64,000 nucleotides of DNA from an uncultured Gammaproteobacteria bacterium (GCA_902581285.1 CACHNP010000006.1:1-64000), one strand, 5' to 3'; shown: positions 1 through 8,579, counted from the stretch's first letter. Notes: generated by a model not told the origin, from the letters alone. Numbers and translations: made by a program.

Positions 1-1239
1 GGAAAAACCGCCTGCTTAATGGCCTTGCTCGATCGGTACCATAATACACCTTCTCCTGGAAAAGAAGGCTGGAAAATGGTTCACTACGCGATTCACATGA
101 CTGCAATTAATGGAAAAACCGACTGCTTGTTGACGTTGCTTAACAAATACAAGGATACACCCTGGCCTGGAAGAGAAGGCTGGACAATGGTTCACTTTGC
201 GATTGATCAAGCCGCAAAATACGGAAAAACCGACTGCTTGTTGAAGCTGCTTGAAAAATACAAGCATACCCCATGGCCTAGAGAAGCAGACTGGACGATG
301 GTTCATTACGCGATTTCTTATGGAATAGAAAATAATCAAATCAGCTGCGTAGAGAAAGTGCTAATCAAATATAAGGATACACTCTGTCCTACAAATAACT
401 ACTGGAGAGTGGCTCAATACGCGATTCATGAAGCCGCAAAACACAAAAAAACCGACTGCTTAAAACAATTACTAACGAACTACGGTAATTCACCATGCCC
501 AAAGTATAAAAACGGTTCTACCCTTTATCACTTTGGCCTCGATAGATTAAAATATTTTGACAAAGTCACACAAGTAGAATGCATCGAACTGCTTCACTGG
601 ATAAAAGAAAGACTAATCAATGATTATCAGACAAAGAATACACATGACCAGACCAAACAACAAATAGAAGCGCTTATCGATCTTAATAAAACACTCAAAA
701 TAGATGATTACGAATCCCTCTATCATGAGTTCTTTAATGGCATCTACCCACAGAACCAAGACCCCCGTTTTTTTCAAGCAATCAATGTTAGCCCCATGAG
801 TTTGTTGTGCGAACTCATTAAAATTGGCTCACCACTTAACCTACCACGGGTTGCGCCTTTTGGTTTCCATGTCGCAGAATCTCCCATCGAAAAATTAATT
901 TATATCCACGAGCACCTCTCCGAGTGCTTCTTATGGAATTACGATCCTTTAATAAATAAGTTAAGTGAATTCATTCAAGAATATCGACGGTATGGGCCAT
1001 ACAATCATCAAAGCAATCAAAACGATACCGGTACTCGCATCATTAATCAGACTAGCAGCCATATATCTAAGCTGATCAGAAAAAAATGCGCTTCTTCTGC
1101 GTGGCAAGACCCCGCTCCCAGGAAAAAACAGCCGACGATACTTTATTTCTTTACTGAAAACAGCACGACCACAACAACGGCAGATAGTGGCCACGCTACA
1201 GGAGCGTCGTCATCACAGGCAGTAAAAAGCAACCGATGA
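1..1239 (+). CDS. Ankyrin-like tandem-repeat protein with C-terminal PIP-box motif (5' end outside window)
   Basis: The frame is open from base 1, and residues before the first ATG (base 19) already match the repeat, so the gene begins left of the window. About five units of 36-38 residues follow one another (bases 1-540), each with the pattern GKTDCL..LL.KY, a TPWP turn, then W.MVHYAI. This is a helix-turn-helix layout like ankyrin repeats but not a textbook unit. The middle third is unrecognised. The last 60 residues are low-complexity and Thr/Ser-rich and contain RKKQPTILYFF, a perfect match to the PCNA-interacting PIP box (Q..I..FF) at bases 1129-1152. Such repeat proteins are often secreted effectors in intracellular bacteria; that role is inferred. 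No operon partner is visible. Confidence 0.75.
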   Translation, partial: GKTACLMALLDRYHNTPSPGKEGWKMVHYAIHMTAINGKTDCLLTLLNKYKDTPWPGREGWTMVHFAIDQAAKYGKTDCLLKLLEKYKHTPWPREADWTMVHYAISYGIENNQISCVEKVLIKYKDTLCPTNNYWRVAQYAIHEAAKHKKTDCLKQLLTNYGNSPCPKYKNGSTLYHFGLDRLKYFDKVTQVECIELLHWIKERLINDYQTKNTHDQTKQQIEALIDLNKTLKIDDYESLYHEFFNGIYPQNQDPRFFQAINVSPMSLLCELIKIGSPLNLPRVAPFGFHVAESPIEKLIYIHEHLSECFLWNYDPLINKLSEFIQEYRRYGPYNHQSNQNDTGTRIINQTSSHISKLIRKKCASSAWQDPAPRKKQPTILYFFTENSTTTTTADSGHATGASSSQAVKSNR

Positions 1240-1299
1240 TAAGTCTAAAATCTAACATAACGCGAGGAGGATGATATAACCACGTCATCACGTGTACCT

Positions 1300-1375
1300 A
1301 ATCTACTGTCATTCCGCTTGCCTAAGCTGACGTCATTTCGCGCTTGACTTGGAATCTAGCCTGACATCAATAAGT
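1300..1375. repeat. Possible degenerate REP-like intergenic repeat
   Basis: The spacer between the repeat protein and the next gene holds two similar pieces, ctgtcattccgctt and cgtcatttcgcgc, followed by ttggaatctagcctgac. This resembles the short palindromic 'gtcattcccgc...gcgggaatc' repeats scattered through many proteobacterial genomes, but the arms are decayed. Only one site lies in the window, so repetition cannot be shown. Confidence 0.25.
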
Positions 1376-1412
1376 CTCACCGCCTGTTTTTTAACAACCA
1401 CGTGCACTACCA

Positions 1413-2600
1413 TCACCGCCACACTTGAAGTGAGCGCCATTTTTCTTCAAACCACGTTCTCAGTGGGCTTATATTCCTATTCATGTATCGTGCTAACGCT
1501 TGTGTTTGTACTTGACCATTTCCATTAGCTTCAAACCCAGTTATCGTCATCTCATGGAGCTTCTTCACACCTAAATTTATTTGCCTAGCAATCTCTTTAG
1601 CCTCATTGACGCTGAACATCCCGCTAATTTCGACATGTTTCCCAACCGCTTCTCCAATTACCGCGTTCGAAATCACGTATTCTTCAACAACCCGGCCTTT
1701 TATAAGGTCTTTCTTGCTAAGTACGATAGCCATTTTTTTCCACACGTACTTACTAGTTAATTCTTGAAATATTTCAGCTTGTTCATCATCTATCGTTAAC
1801 ATAACTGCTGGCTCACCAAACGAATCCGATCCAGGTCGAGCCAATGAGACTGGGTCAGTTAATATGGGATTTTGTTCTATGCAAATTGGATAGTTCAGCT
1901 CGACCATGACATCTTCAATTTTTTCAGCTGGAATACAGAAATCCTTAAAATCATCGTCATTTGATTTGAACTTAACTCTTTTTGTATAAGGTACTTCATT
2001 ACAAGTAAGGCAAACAGTTTCGCCATCACTGGATAGTGAATAGTTCTCGTAAAAGGATTGTGGCATTTTGGAAAGATAAAAATCCACTTGAGTAGAGCTT
2101 TGAAGACCTACATCATGGCCAGAACTAAAATCAAGCACACCTATGATTCTTGGCTTAAGAAAAAAAGAGCCCGGTTTATAAACCACAGCGACCTGATTAC
2201 CTTTTAATTTTTTAACGACATCACTCAGTTGTTTCTTATCACCCCATAAAGATAAGGTTAGTGAAGCATCCCCTCCCTCTCCCGCACGCGCAGAATAGAG
2301 TCGTGTTTCACTTAATACGGGTTTTTCATCAACGCACATGTACCCGCCCCCAGAATGCAAACCCGAAGACCCAGTTACATTGATGTAACGCAACTTTTTA
2401 GAACCACCATTACATTCCTCGTCTTTCCCTATCAATTGTGGTGAACTAGCCACGAAATGAAAACTGATACCGGCAGATGAACCCGCAGGTGGTTTAAACA
2501 TCTTTTCTTCTGCGCTCGCTGTAACACTGAATACGACACAGCAAGTGATCAAAAGAGTTCGCCATAGCACGCACGTTCGATTTTTTAATGCCTGTATCAT
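1413..2600 (-). CDS. Exported protein of unknown function, 395 aa
   Basis: The N terminus is a typical signal peptide: basic start, hydrophobic core LLITCCVVFSV, and cleavage likely after TASA. The mature part has scattered cysteines (for example CLTC), several beta-rich stretches, and a hydrophilic C-terminal helix ending in tryptophans. I recognise no domain. It faces away from the downstream WD40 gene across a 185-bp divergent spacer. It is most likely periplasmic or secreted; function unknown. Confidence 0.65.
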   Translation of the reverse strand: MIQALKNRTCVLWRTLLITCCVVFSVTASAEEKMFKPPAGSSAGISFHFVASSPQLIGKDEECNGGSKKLRYINVTGSSGLHSGGGYMCVDEKPVLSETRLYSARAGEGGDASLTLSLWGDKKQLSDVVKKLKGNQVAVVYKPGSFFLKPRIIGVLDFSSGHDVGLQSSTQVDFYLSKMPQSFYENYSLSSDGETVCLTCNEVPYTKRVKFKSNDDDFKDFCIPAEKIEDVMVELNYPICIEQNPILTDPVSLARPGSDSFGEPAVMLTIDDEQAEIFQELTSKYVWKKMAIVLSKKDLIKGRVVEEYVISNAVIGEAVGKHVEISGMFSVNEAKEIARQINLGVKKLHEMTITGFEANGNGQVQTQALARYMNRNISPLRTWFEEKWRSLQVWR

Positions 2601-2679
2601 AATCTCACCTTTGTGATTTTACCATTGCAGTTATAGTACAATAAAATGAAATTTCAACATTTTTTACATAAACCTATTA

Positions 2680-2785
2680 TCCATCAAACCCTAACCCTCT
2701 GATTTTCGACTTAATAAAATTTGCATTCTGATTATTTTTTACTATAGTTACCAATGAAATTGATTGAATTTGTCAGGGGGTTGGT
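2680..2785 (+). promoter_or_regulatory. Upstream control region of WD40 gene 1 (shared block)
   Basis: It contains accctaaccctctgattttc and the following gacttaat, also present before the two other WD40 genes, then a TTGCAT -35-like hexamer, a TATAGT-like -10 and a strong ribosome-binding site (aggggg) just before the ATG at 2786. The spacing in this copy differs from the other two. Confidence 0.45.
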
Positions 2786-3835
2786 ATGAGTATCAAAAAG
2801 TGGTTATTAAGTCTAGTAGCGAGTGTCTTTATGGTAACCGCCGTGTTTGCGAGTGATGACGATGACAAAGTGTTTTCACTTCCATCATATGAGAAGTGGT
2901 GCCCATACCCAATATTAAAACACCTCCTACCTAAATGTGATGCGTTTATAAAACTAAACGATAGCGGCTGGGTTACATCAGTCGCTTTTAGTCCAGATAG
3001 TCAATGGCTTGCTTCCGGCTCACATGATGGGACTATTAAAATTTGGAACCCAAAAACCGGAAAGCTGTTGCACAGACTCAAAGGTCACAGCGACAAGGTT
3101 AAATCAGTGGCGTTTAGTCCAGATGGTCAATGGCTTGCTTCCGGCTTACATTATGGGACTATTAAAATTTGGAACCCAAAAACCGGAAAGCTGTTGCACA
3201 GACTCGAAGGTCATAGAGGTACTGTCAAATCAGTCGCTTTTAGTCTAGATAGCCAATTGCTTTTTTCAGGCTCAATCGATGACACGATTAAAATTTGGGA
3301 CCCAAATAAAGGAGACCTCTTGCACACACTCGAAGGTCATCATGAGTATGTTATCTCAGTCGCTTGTTGTCCAGATAGTCAATTGCTTGCTTCCGGCTCA
3401 GATGATAACACGGTCAAAATTTGGGTCCCAAATAACGGAGGCCTCTTGCACACACTCGAAGGTCATAATAACTGGGTTTACTCAGTCGCTTTTAGTGCAG
3501 ATGGTCAATGGCTTGCCTCCGGTTCAGATGACAGGACTATTAAAATTTGGAACCTGAAAACCGGAAAGCTGTTGCAAACACTTGAAGGTCATACAGGTCA
3601 TACAAGCTGGGTTAGGTCGGTGATGTTTAGTCCTAATGGTGAATGGCTTGCTTCCGGCTCAGATGATAACACGATTAAAATTTGGAACCCAAATACCGGA
3701 GAGCACTTGAGCACACTCGAAGGTCATAATAACTGGGTTAGATCAGTCGCTTTTAGTCATGATGGTCGATTGCTTGCTTCAGGTTCGGTGGATGAAACAA
3801 TCATAATTTGGAACTTAGACAAGATACTGAAATAA
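2786..3835 (+). CDS. Exported WD40-repeat beta-propeller protein 1, 349 aa
   Basis: A signal peptide (MSIKKWLLSLVASVFMVTA, cleavage likely after AVFA) is followed by an acidic DDDD patch, two cysteines, then seven WD40 repeats. Each repeat has the form SVAFSPDGQWLASGS.D.TIKIWNP..G..L..LEGH; seven ...KIW/IIW strands can be counted, enough for a closed seven-blade propeller. WD40 proteins act as scaffolds for protein complexes, and a cleavable signal peptide places this one outside the cytoplasm. It is closely related to the genes at 5052 and 6160, including the C-terminal IIIWNLDKILK. Start chosen for the strong Shine-Dalgarno sequence and conservation among the three copies. Secretion to a host is inference. 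Confidence 0.85.
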   Translation: MSIKKWLLSLVASVFMVTAVFASDDDDKVFSLPSYEKWCPYPILKHLLPKCDAFIKLNDSGWVTSVAFSPDSQWLASGSHDGTIKIWNPKTGKLLHRLKGHSDKVKSVAFSPDGQWLASGLHYGTIKIWNPKTGKLLHRLEGHRGTVKSVAFSLDSQLLFSGSIDDTIKIWDPNKGDLLHTLEGHHEYVISVACCPDSQLLASGSDDNTVKIWVPNNGGLLHTLEGHNNWVYSVAFSADGQWLASGSDDRTIKIWNLKTGKLLQTLEGHTGHTSWVRSVMFSPNGEWLASGSDDNTIKIWNPNTGEHLSTLEGHNNWVRSVAFSHDGRLLASGSVDETIIIWNLDKILK

Positions 3836-3864
3836 TTAAAAAAGACCATGTTAATTAATATGGT
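3836..3864 (-). terminator. Weak possible terminator for the minus-strand gene at 4015
   Basis: On the minus strand a short stem ACCAT/ATGGT around a ttaattaa core (3845-3864) is followed by a T-rich run. The stem is only five pairs plus the palindromic core, so strength is doubtful. Confidence 0.3.
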
Positions 3865-4014
3865 GGTTCATGCGCACTCTTGTTTGTAAGTATAAAAAGT
3901 AGTGAACAGAAAACAACATCGGTTCGCAATATAAGATATAAATCTGTTGCTATTGTGCTATTCGTCAAAATTGACGATATTTTCAAGAATTAAACCAAGG
4001 CATATTATGAATGT

Positions 4015-4677
4015 TTATTCTGCTTTGAAACATAATAGTAATTGTTGGTTTTCTATACGCCTGGTATTAAGTCCCTTAGAATCATCTAACTTGTTATTAA
4101 AGCCTATTAGGGCTCGAATTTTCCATACCCAGTCATAGACTTGAACCGGCTGGCAGAAAACCACCACCTGATTTTCAAGACGCATCTTCCAAACCTCAAA
4201 CACACTTTTTTTTGAGAGGCGAATATTTTCTTGACTATTTATATCAAGACTATTTGGCATATTTTCTTTATCACACAAAAAATCAAAACCTTCACTCGAT
4301 TTTTTTTCTACCCATGGCTTTGTATAAAGCAAGTTAGAATTGTCGCCAATTATTTTCCCTGTGTACTCTCTCATCCCCCAAACTATATTTGGAATATAGA
4401 TTTTTTTACATCTGATGATCTTATTTTTTTGAAAAGGAAACTGAGATTTTAAAGATAATCCCTTCATAATAACTTGTACTGGTAATTTCGTTTTATTCTT
4501 TCTTTCTAGCTCTAACAACATTACCTCCTCCGTTTGCAGGCGCACCTCTTCCCCTTGCTCTTTACTCGGATAATAATTTATAATTTTCTTTAAAGAATAA
4601 CCTGTCGTGAATATCAGACTCAAAAAAATCAAACATGCTATTTTTATTCTGTGTTCTTTTCTCATTAAACTCGACAC
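4015..4677 (-). CDS. Membrane-anchored or exported protein of unknown function, 220 aa
   Basis: There is one hydrophobic segment near the N terminus (IKIACLIFLSLIFTTGYSL) that can serve as signal anchor. The rest is soluble, rich in Lys, Asn and Glu, with a few cysteines. No family recognised. It lies between WD40 genes 1 and 2 on the opposite strand, interrupting what would otherwise be a tandem array. The ATG at 4677 is followed by a second one at 4665 (MRKEHRIK), which is an alternative start. Confidence 0.55.
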   Translation of the reverse strand: MSSLMRKEHRIKIACLIFLSLIFTTGYSLKKIINYYPSKEQGEEVRLQTEEVMLLELERKNKTKLPVQVIMKGLSLKSQFPFQKNKIIRCKKIYIPNIVWGMREYTGKIIGDNSNLLYTKPWVEKKSSEGFDFLCDKENMPNSLDINSQENIRLSKKSVFEVWKMRLENQVVVFCQPVQVYDWVWKIRALIGFNNKLDDSKGLNTRRIENQQLLLCFKAE

Positions 4678-4917
4678 TTATCTTATCTTAGATAGGGATC
4701 TTTATAGTATAAAAATATAAATTGTCAAGAAAATAAAACAAACTCAAAAAAACTGATGAAATTACCCCGAATTTATTCACTTGTTACAATGTGATTCTGA
4801 CTTTCTTTTTCTTCATAAGGTCATAATAAAAAATAAAATTCCATTATTCAATTTCTCACCACACTATCATAATGAAAAAGTAGTACTTTTATGGCGATGA
4901 TTATCATTGCTAAAAAT

Positions 4918-5051
4918 ACGATTGCGCAACCATTCGTGCTGCTAGCGCATAAAACCCTAACCCTCTGATTTTCGACTTAATGAAATTTGCATTTTTTATT
5001 TTCTTTACTATATTTCAGATAAACCAACATTGTTTTTTTAAGGGGGTTGGT
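4918..5051 (+). promoter_or_regulatory. Upstream control region of WD40 gene 2 (shared block, sigma70-like promoter)
   Basis: This block is almost identical to 6026-6159 over more than 120 bases: gattgcgcaaccattcgtgc, then ccctaaccctctgatt, then TTGCAT, a 16-bp spacer and TATATT, then the ribosome-binding site aagggggttgg before the ATG. Conservation upstream of the -35 hexamer suggests an activator or operator site. Confidence 0.5.
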
Positions 5052-5987
5052 ATGAGTATCAAAAAGTGGCTATTAAGCCTGGTAGCGAGTGTCTTTATGG
5101 TAACAGCGGTATTTGCGAATGATGACGATGACAAAGTGTTTTCACTTCCACGGCATTCTGCTTTGTGCTCATCCCCCATTTTGAAAAACCTGCCAAAATG
5201 CGATGCGTTTATAAAACTAAAAGGACATAGCGGCTCGGTTAACTCAGTGACATTTAGTCCAGAGAGAGATGGCAAACAATTTCTTGCATCAGGATCAAAT
5301 GATAAGACGATTAAAATCTGGGACACTTATGACTGGAAGAAGCCTCCTAAAGACCTCAACGGTCATACAAACCCAGTTACTGCAGTCGTCTTTAGCGAAG
5401 ATGGTAAATTGTTTGCTTCACATGATGAGAAAACGATTATAATCTGGAACGAAGATACTAAAGAAAACTTGTACACACACGTAGATCACGAGCGAGAAAT
5501 TTGCTCAGTTGATATTAGTCCAAATGGTCAATTGCTTGCTTCAGTGGGTCGCAGATCGATTGAAATTTTGAACCCAAATAACGGAAAGCTCTTGCACACA
5601 CTCAAAAGTCATAAAGACTTGGTATCAGTCAAATTTAGCTTAGATGGTCAATTGCTTGCTTCAGGATCACGTGATAATGAAAAGATTAAAGTCTGGAAAA
5701 CCAGTGACTGGGGGCTCATTCACGATCTTAAAGGTCACAAATGGGCTGTTGACTCAGTCGCATTTAGTCCAGTTAGTCAATTACTTGCTTCAGGAGATAG
5801 GGAAGGTGTTATTAAAATTTGGAACCTAAACAGTGGAGATCTCTTGCGCACACTCGAAGCACACGTAGAATCGTTGACACGAACCTACGTTAACTCAGTC
5901 GCTTTTAGTCCAGATGGTCAATTGCTTGCTTCAGGTTCAAATGATACAACAATCATAATTTGGCACTTAGACAAGATACTGAAATAA
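5052..5987 (+). CDS. Exported WD40-repeat protein 2, 311 aa
   Basis: It has the same signal peptide and acidic DDDDK linker as WD40 protein 1. The start is set at 5052 rather than the upstream in-frame ATG at 4980, because 4980 lies inside the duplicated promoter block and 5052 has the aggggg ribosome-binding site. Six WD40 repeats are visible and the third is degenerate (SVGRRSIEIL). One unit carries an inserted SPERDGKQF instead of SPDGQ, as in protein 3. Six recognisable blades may mean one blade is too diverged to see or that the propeller has been shortened. Likely function as for protein 1; ligand unknown. Confidence 0.83.
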   Translation: MSIKKWLLSLVASVFMVTAVFANDDDDKVFSLPRHSALCSSPILKNLPKCDAFIKLKGHSGSVNSVTFSPERDGKQFLASGSNDKTIKIWDTYDWKKPPKDLNGHTNPVTAVVFSEDGKLFASHDEKTIIIWNEDTKENLYTHVDHEREICSVDISPNGQLLASVGRRSIEILNPNNGKLLHTLKSHKDLVSVKFSLDGQLLASGSRDNEKIKVWKTSDWGLIHDLKGHKWAVDSVAFSPVSQLLASGDREGVIKIWNLNSGDLLRTLEAHVESLTRTYVNSVAFSPDGQLLASGSNDTTIIIWHLDKILK

Positions 5988-6025
5988 ACTACCACAAACA
6001 CTGCCAATGTAAGTAGGCACTCATG

Positions 6026-6159
6026 CGATTGCGCAACCATTCGTGCTGCTGGCGCATAACACCCCTAACCCTCTGATTTTCGACTTAATAAATTTTGCAT
6101 TTTTTATTTTCTTTACTATATTTCAGATAAACCGACATTGTTTTTTTAAGGGGGTTGGT
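6026..6159 (+). promoter_or_regulatory. Upstream control region of WD40 gene 3 (shared block, sigma70-like promoter)
   Basis: Near-copy of 4918-5051, with TTGCAT, a 16-bp spacer and TATATT, preceded by ccctctgattttcgactta and followed by the aagggggttgg ribosome-binding site. The 3' flank of gene 2 (ctaccacaaa and following bases) is likewise similar to the 3' flank of gene 3, so the whole gene-plus-promoter unit was duplicated. Confidence 0.5.
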
Positions 6160-7215
6160 ATGAGTATCAAAAAGTGGTTATTCAGTCTAGTAGCGAGTGT
6201 CTTTATGGTAACCGCGGTATTTGCGAATGATGACGATGACAAAGTGTTTTCACTCCCGTTTTATTCCGTGTTATGTCCATACCCTATTTTGAAGAACCTA
6301 CCAAAATGCGATACGTTTATAAAACTAAAAGGACATGACAGCTTCGTTAACTCAGTGACGTTTAGTCCAGATAGTCAATTGCTTGCTTCAGGATCAGGTG
6401 ATAAAAATGTCATAATTTGGAACCCAAATTCCGAAAGTCCGTTGCGCATACTCGAAGGTGAGAGCGATGTCGAATCAGTCGCTTTTAGTCCAAAGCGCAA
6501 AGATGGCAAACAATTTCTTGCTTCAGGATCATATGATGAAACGATTAAAATTTGGGACACCAGTAACTGGAAGCTCTTACGCACACTCGACGGTGTGGGC
6601 GATGTCGAATCAGTCGCTTTTAGTCCAGACAGTCAATTCCTCGCTTTAGGTTCAGATGAGAAGACGATTAAAATTTGGGACACCAGTAACTGGGAGCTCA
6701 AACATGAAATCACTCATACCGACTCGGTCAGAACAGTCGCTTTTAGTCGAGATGGTCAATTCCTTGCTTCAGGTTCAGATGATTTGAACGTCATAATTTG
6801 GAGCCCAAATACTGGAGAGCCGTTGCGAAAACTGATAGGTCACAAAGGCTGGGTTAGATCAGTCGCTTTTAGTCCAGATAGTCAATTGCTTGCTTCAGGA
6901 TCAGGTGATGAAAAAGTCATAATTTGGAACCCAAATTCCGAAAGTCCGTTGCGCATACTCGAAGGTCATAAAGAGATTGTTCTCTCAGTCGCTTTTAGTC
7001 CAAAGCGCAAAGATGGCAAACAATTTATTGCTTCAGGATCACGTGATGATACGATTAAAATTTGGGACACCAGTAACTGGAAGCTCTTACGCACACTCAA
7101 AGGTCATAAATCCTCGGTTATGTCAGTCGCTTTTGACCCAGACGGTAATTTTCTTGCTTCAGGTTCGGTGGATGAAACAATCATAATTTGGAACTTAGAC
7201 AAGATACTGGAATAA
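6160..7215 (+). CDS. Exported WD40-repeat beta-propeller protein 3, 351 aa
   Basis: Same signal peptide and acidic linker as the other two copies, then seven WD40 repeats. Start moved to 6160 from the in-frame ATG at 6043, which lies inside the duplicated control region. Two repeats contain SPKRKDGKQF in the strand-turn where others have SPDSQ, and two repeat segments are nearly identical to each other at DNA level (about 6370-6470 and 6870-6970), a sign of recent internal duplication. Ends in IIIWNLDKILE. Probably a periplasmic or secreted scaffold; partner unknown. Confidence 0.85.
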   Translation: MSIKKWLFSLVASVFMVTAVFANDDDDKVFSLPFYSVLCPYPILKNLPKCDTFIKLKGHDSFVNSVTFSPDSQLLASGSGDKNVIIWNPNSESPLRILEGESDVESVAFSPKRKDGKQFLASGSYDETIKIWDTSNWKLLRTLDGVGDVESVAFSPDSQFLALGSDEKTIKIWDTSNWELKHEITHTDSVRTVAFSRDGQFLASGSDDLNVIIWSPNTGEPLRKLIGHKGWVRSVAFSPDSQLLASGSGDEKVIIWNPNSESPLRILEGHKEIVLSVAFSPKRKDGKQFIASGSRDDTIKIWDTSNWKLLRTLKGHKSSVMSVAFDPDGNFLASGSVDETIIIWNLDKILE

Positions 7216-7277
7216 GCTACCACAAAGACCGTCGATGCAAGAAGGCGCTAACGTAATTCGTTACTGGATGCAGCAGC

Positions 7278-7304
7278 AAAAAAAAACCCTCCAACAGGAG
7301 GGTT
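7278..7304 (-). terminator. Rho-independent terminator of the aldolase gene
   Basis: On the minus strand the stem CCCTCC-tgtt-GGAGGG, extended by AA/TT pairs, is followed by a run of nine T. It sits 20 bp past the aldolase stop codon. Confidence 0.85.
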
Positions 7305-7323
7305 GTATTAAACTCGATTGGAT

Positions 7324-8358
7324 TTAGGCAATTTCAATCGCTTCGGCTTCCATCGCTGCGTTGTACTGCCCCATAGCAGCCGCACTATTAAGCTTCAAGC
7401 GCTTGTATAACGCCTGCTGCGCTTGAGCACGATTTTCCTCTTTTCCTTGCCAAGCTTGCAAACATGCTGCCTGTAGCGCTCGCCCATACGAATAACTCAC
7501 CTCCCATGACTGCGATGGTGTTTTAATCGCATTCATCGCTTGCAAGTTTTCTGTCGCTTGCTCATCCGTTTGCCCACCGGATAAAAAGTTAATAGTTGGA
7601 ACACTGGTCGGCACGTTGGCTTCCAACACGCGCAATGTCATTTGGGCCACTTGCTCAACACTGGCTTGCTCAGCACACGCCTGCCCTGCAATCACCATGC
7701 TTGGTTTCAAGATAATGTGCTCTAGTGCAACGTTATGCCTAGCTAGCGCTGCAAACACCGCTTGCAACACCCGATCTGTCACTTCATAACAACGCTCGAT
7801 AGTATGGTCACCATCGATTAGTACTTCTGGCTCCACTATCGGTACAATTTGCGCTTCCTGACAAATGGCCGCATAACGCGCTAGCATTTCTGCGTTAGTC
7901 AAAATCGCTTGCTCTGATGGCTTCTCGTTTGTGATATTATAGACCGCACGCCATTTTGCAAAATAAGCACCAGCCTCACGATAAGCTGCCATACGCTCTG
8001 GCAAACCATCTAAACCTTGAGTCACTTTTTCTTGATCAGACAACGCCAAGTTAACTAAACCGAGATCCACCTTGATACCCGGTAAAATACCTTGCTCTAG
8101 CAACACATCAGTAAAACGCTTGCCATCCGCTGTGCTTTGCGTGAGCGTTTCCTCATACATAATCACACCATGAAGGAACTGATCAATTCCCGGTGTGGTT
8201 ACCAGCAATTCGCGGTAACGACGACGGTTTTCCATTGTCGACTCCACATTAATGGCAGCCAAACGTTTGGCAATGGTGCTCGTGCTCTCATCTGCCGCCA
8301 ATATCCCTTTTCCTGGCTGTGACATTATCTGTGCTGTCTTACCTAAATCTTGCGTCAT
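7324..8358 (-). CDS. Fructose-bisphosphate aldolase class I
   Basis: Cleaves fructose 1,6-bisphosphate to dihydroxyacetone phosphate and glyceraldehyde 3-phosphate in glycolysis and the reverse in gluconeogenesis, using a Schiff-base lysine and no metal. The 344-residue protein shows the class I signature throughout: GKGILAADESTSTIAKR near the N terminus, GVIMYEETL, GIKVDLGL, WRAVYNI, VPIVEPEVL, and ILKPSMV with the catalytic lysine. It ends without the tyrosine tail typical of animal enzymes. It has a GGGGG ribosome-binding site, its own terminator, and no operon partners. Confidence 0.95.
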   Translation of the reverse strand: MTQDLGKTAQIMSQPGKGILAADESTSTIAKRLAAINVESTMENRRRYRELLVTTPGIDQFLHGVIMYEETLTQSTADGKRFTDVLLEQGILPGIKVDLGLVNLALSDQEKVTQGLDGLPERMAAYREAGAYFAKWRAVYNITNEKPSEQAILTNAEMLARYAAICQEAQIVPIVEPEVLIDGDHTIERCYEVTDRVLQAVFAALARHNVALEHIILKPSMVIAGQACAEQASVEQVAQMTLRVLEANVPTSVPTINFLSGGQTDEQATENLQAMNAIKTPSQSWEVSYSYGRALQAACLQAWQGKEENRAQAQQALYKRLKLNSAAAMGQYNAAMEAEAIEIA

Positions 8359-8501
8359 AAAACCCCCTAACTGTTATCGTCGTGACTAAAATTATAACCG
8401 ACATTGAGAATACCGTCCCTGACATAAAAGTGCAAACTTTGGGGTAAAAATGCATATATACTGAACAACTTATCTCAGTTTTCGAGTTTCACACACAAGC
8501 A

Positions 8502-8532
8502 GCGGTTGGGATCGCGGGCATTCCCAAACCGC
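8502..8532. other. Strong hairpin upstream of coaE
   Basis: GCGGTTGGGA and TCCCAAACCGC pair over about ten base pairs with a single bulged A and a ten-base loop. No T-run follows on either strand, so it is not a normal terminator. It lies 47 bp before the coaE start, possibly in its leader. Confidence 0.35.
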
Positions 8533-8579
8533 CAGCCTTGCTGTAAAATAAAAAAACACACTAAAAGGGAGGTTGATTT

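Noticed and set aside
2700-2730. PmrA-box-like cttaat half-site upstream of the WD40 genes
   Set aside because: Only one half-site is present and the second half at the right spacing does not match, so a PmrA assignment is not supported.
3009-3557. Regularly spaced repeats that at first look like a CRISPR-style array
   Set aside because: The repeats are WD40 coding units of about 126 bases that keep the reading frame and vary by codon, with no short identical repeat and unique spacer pattern.
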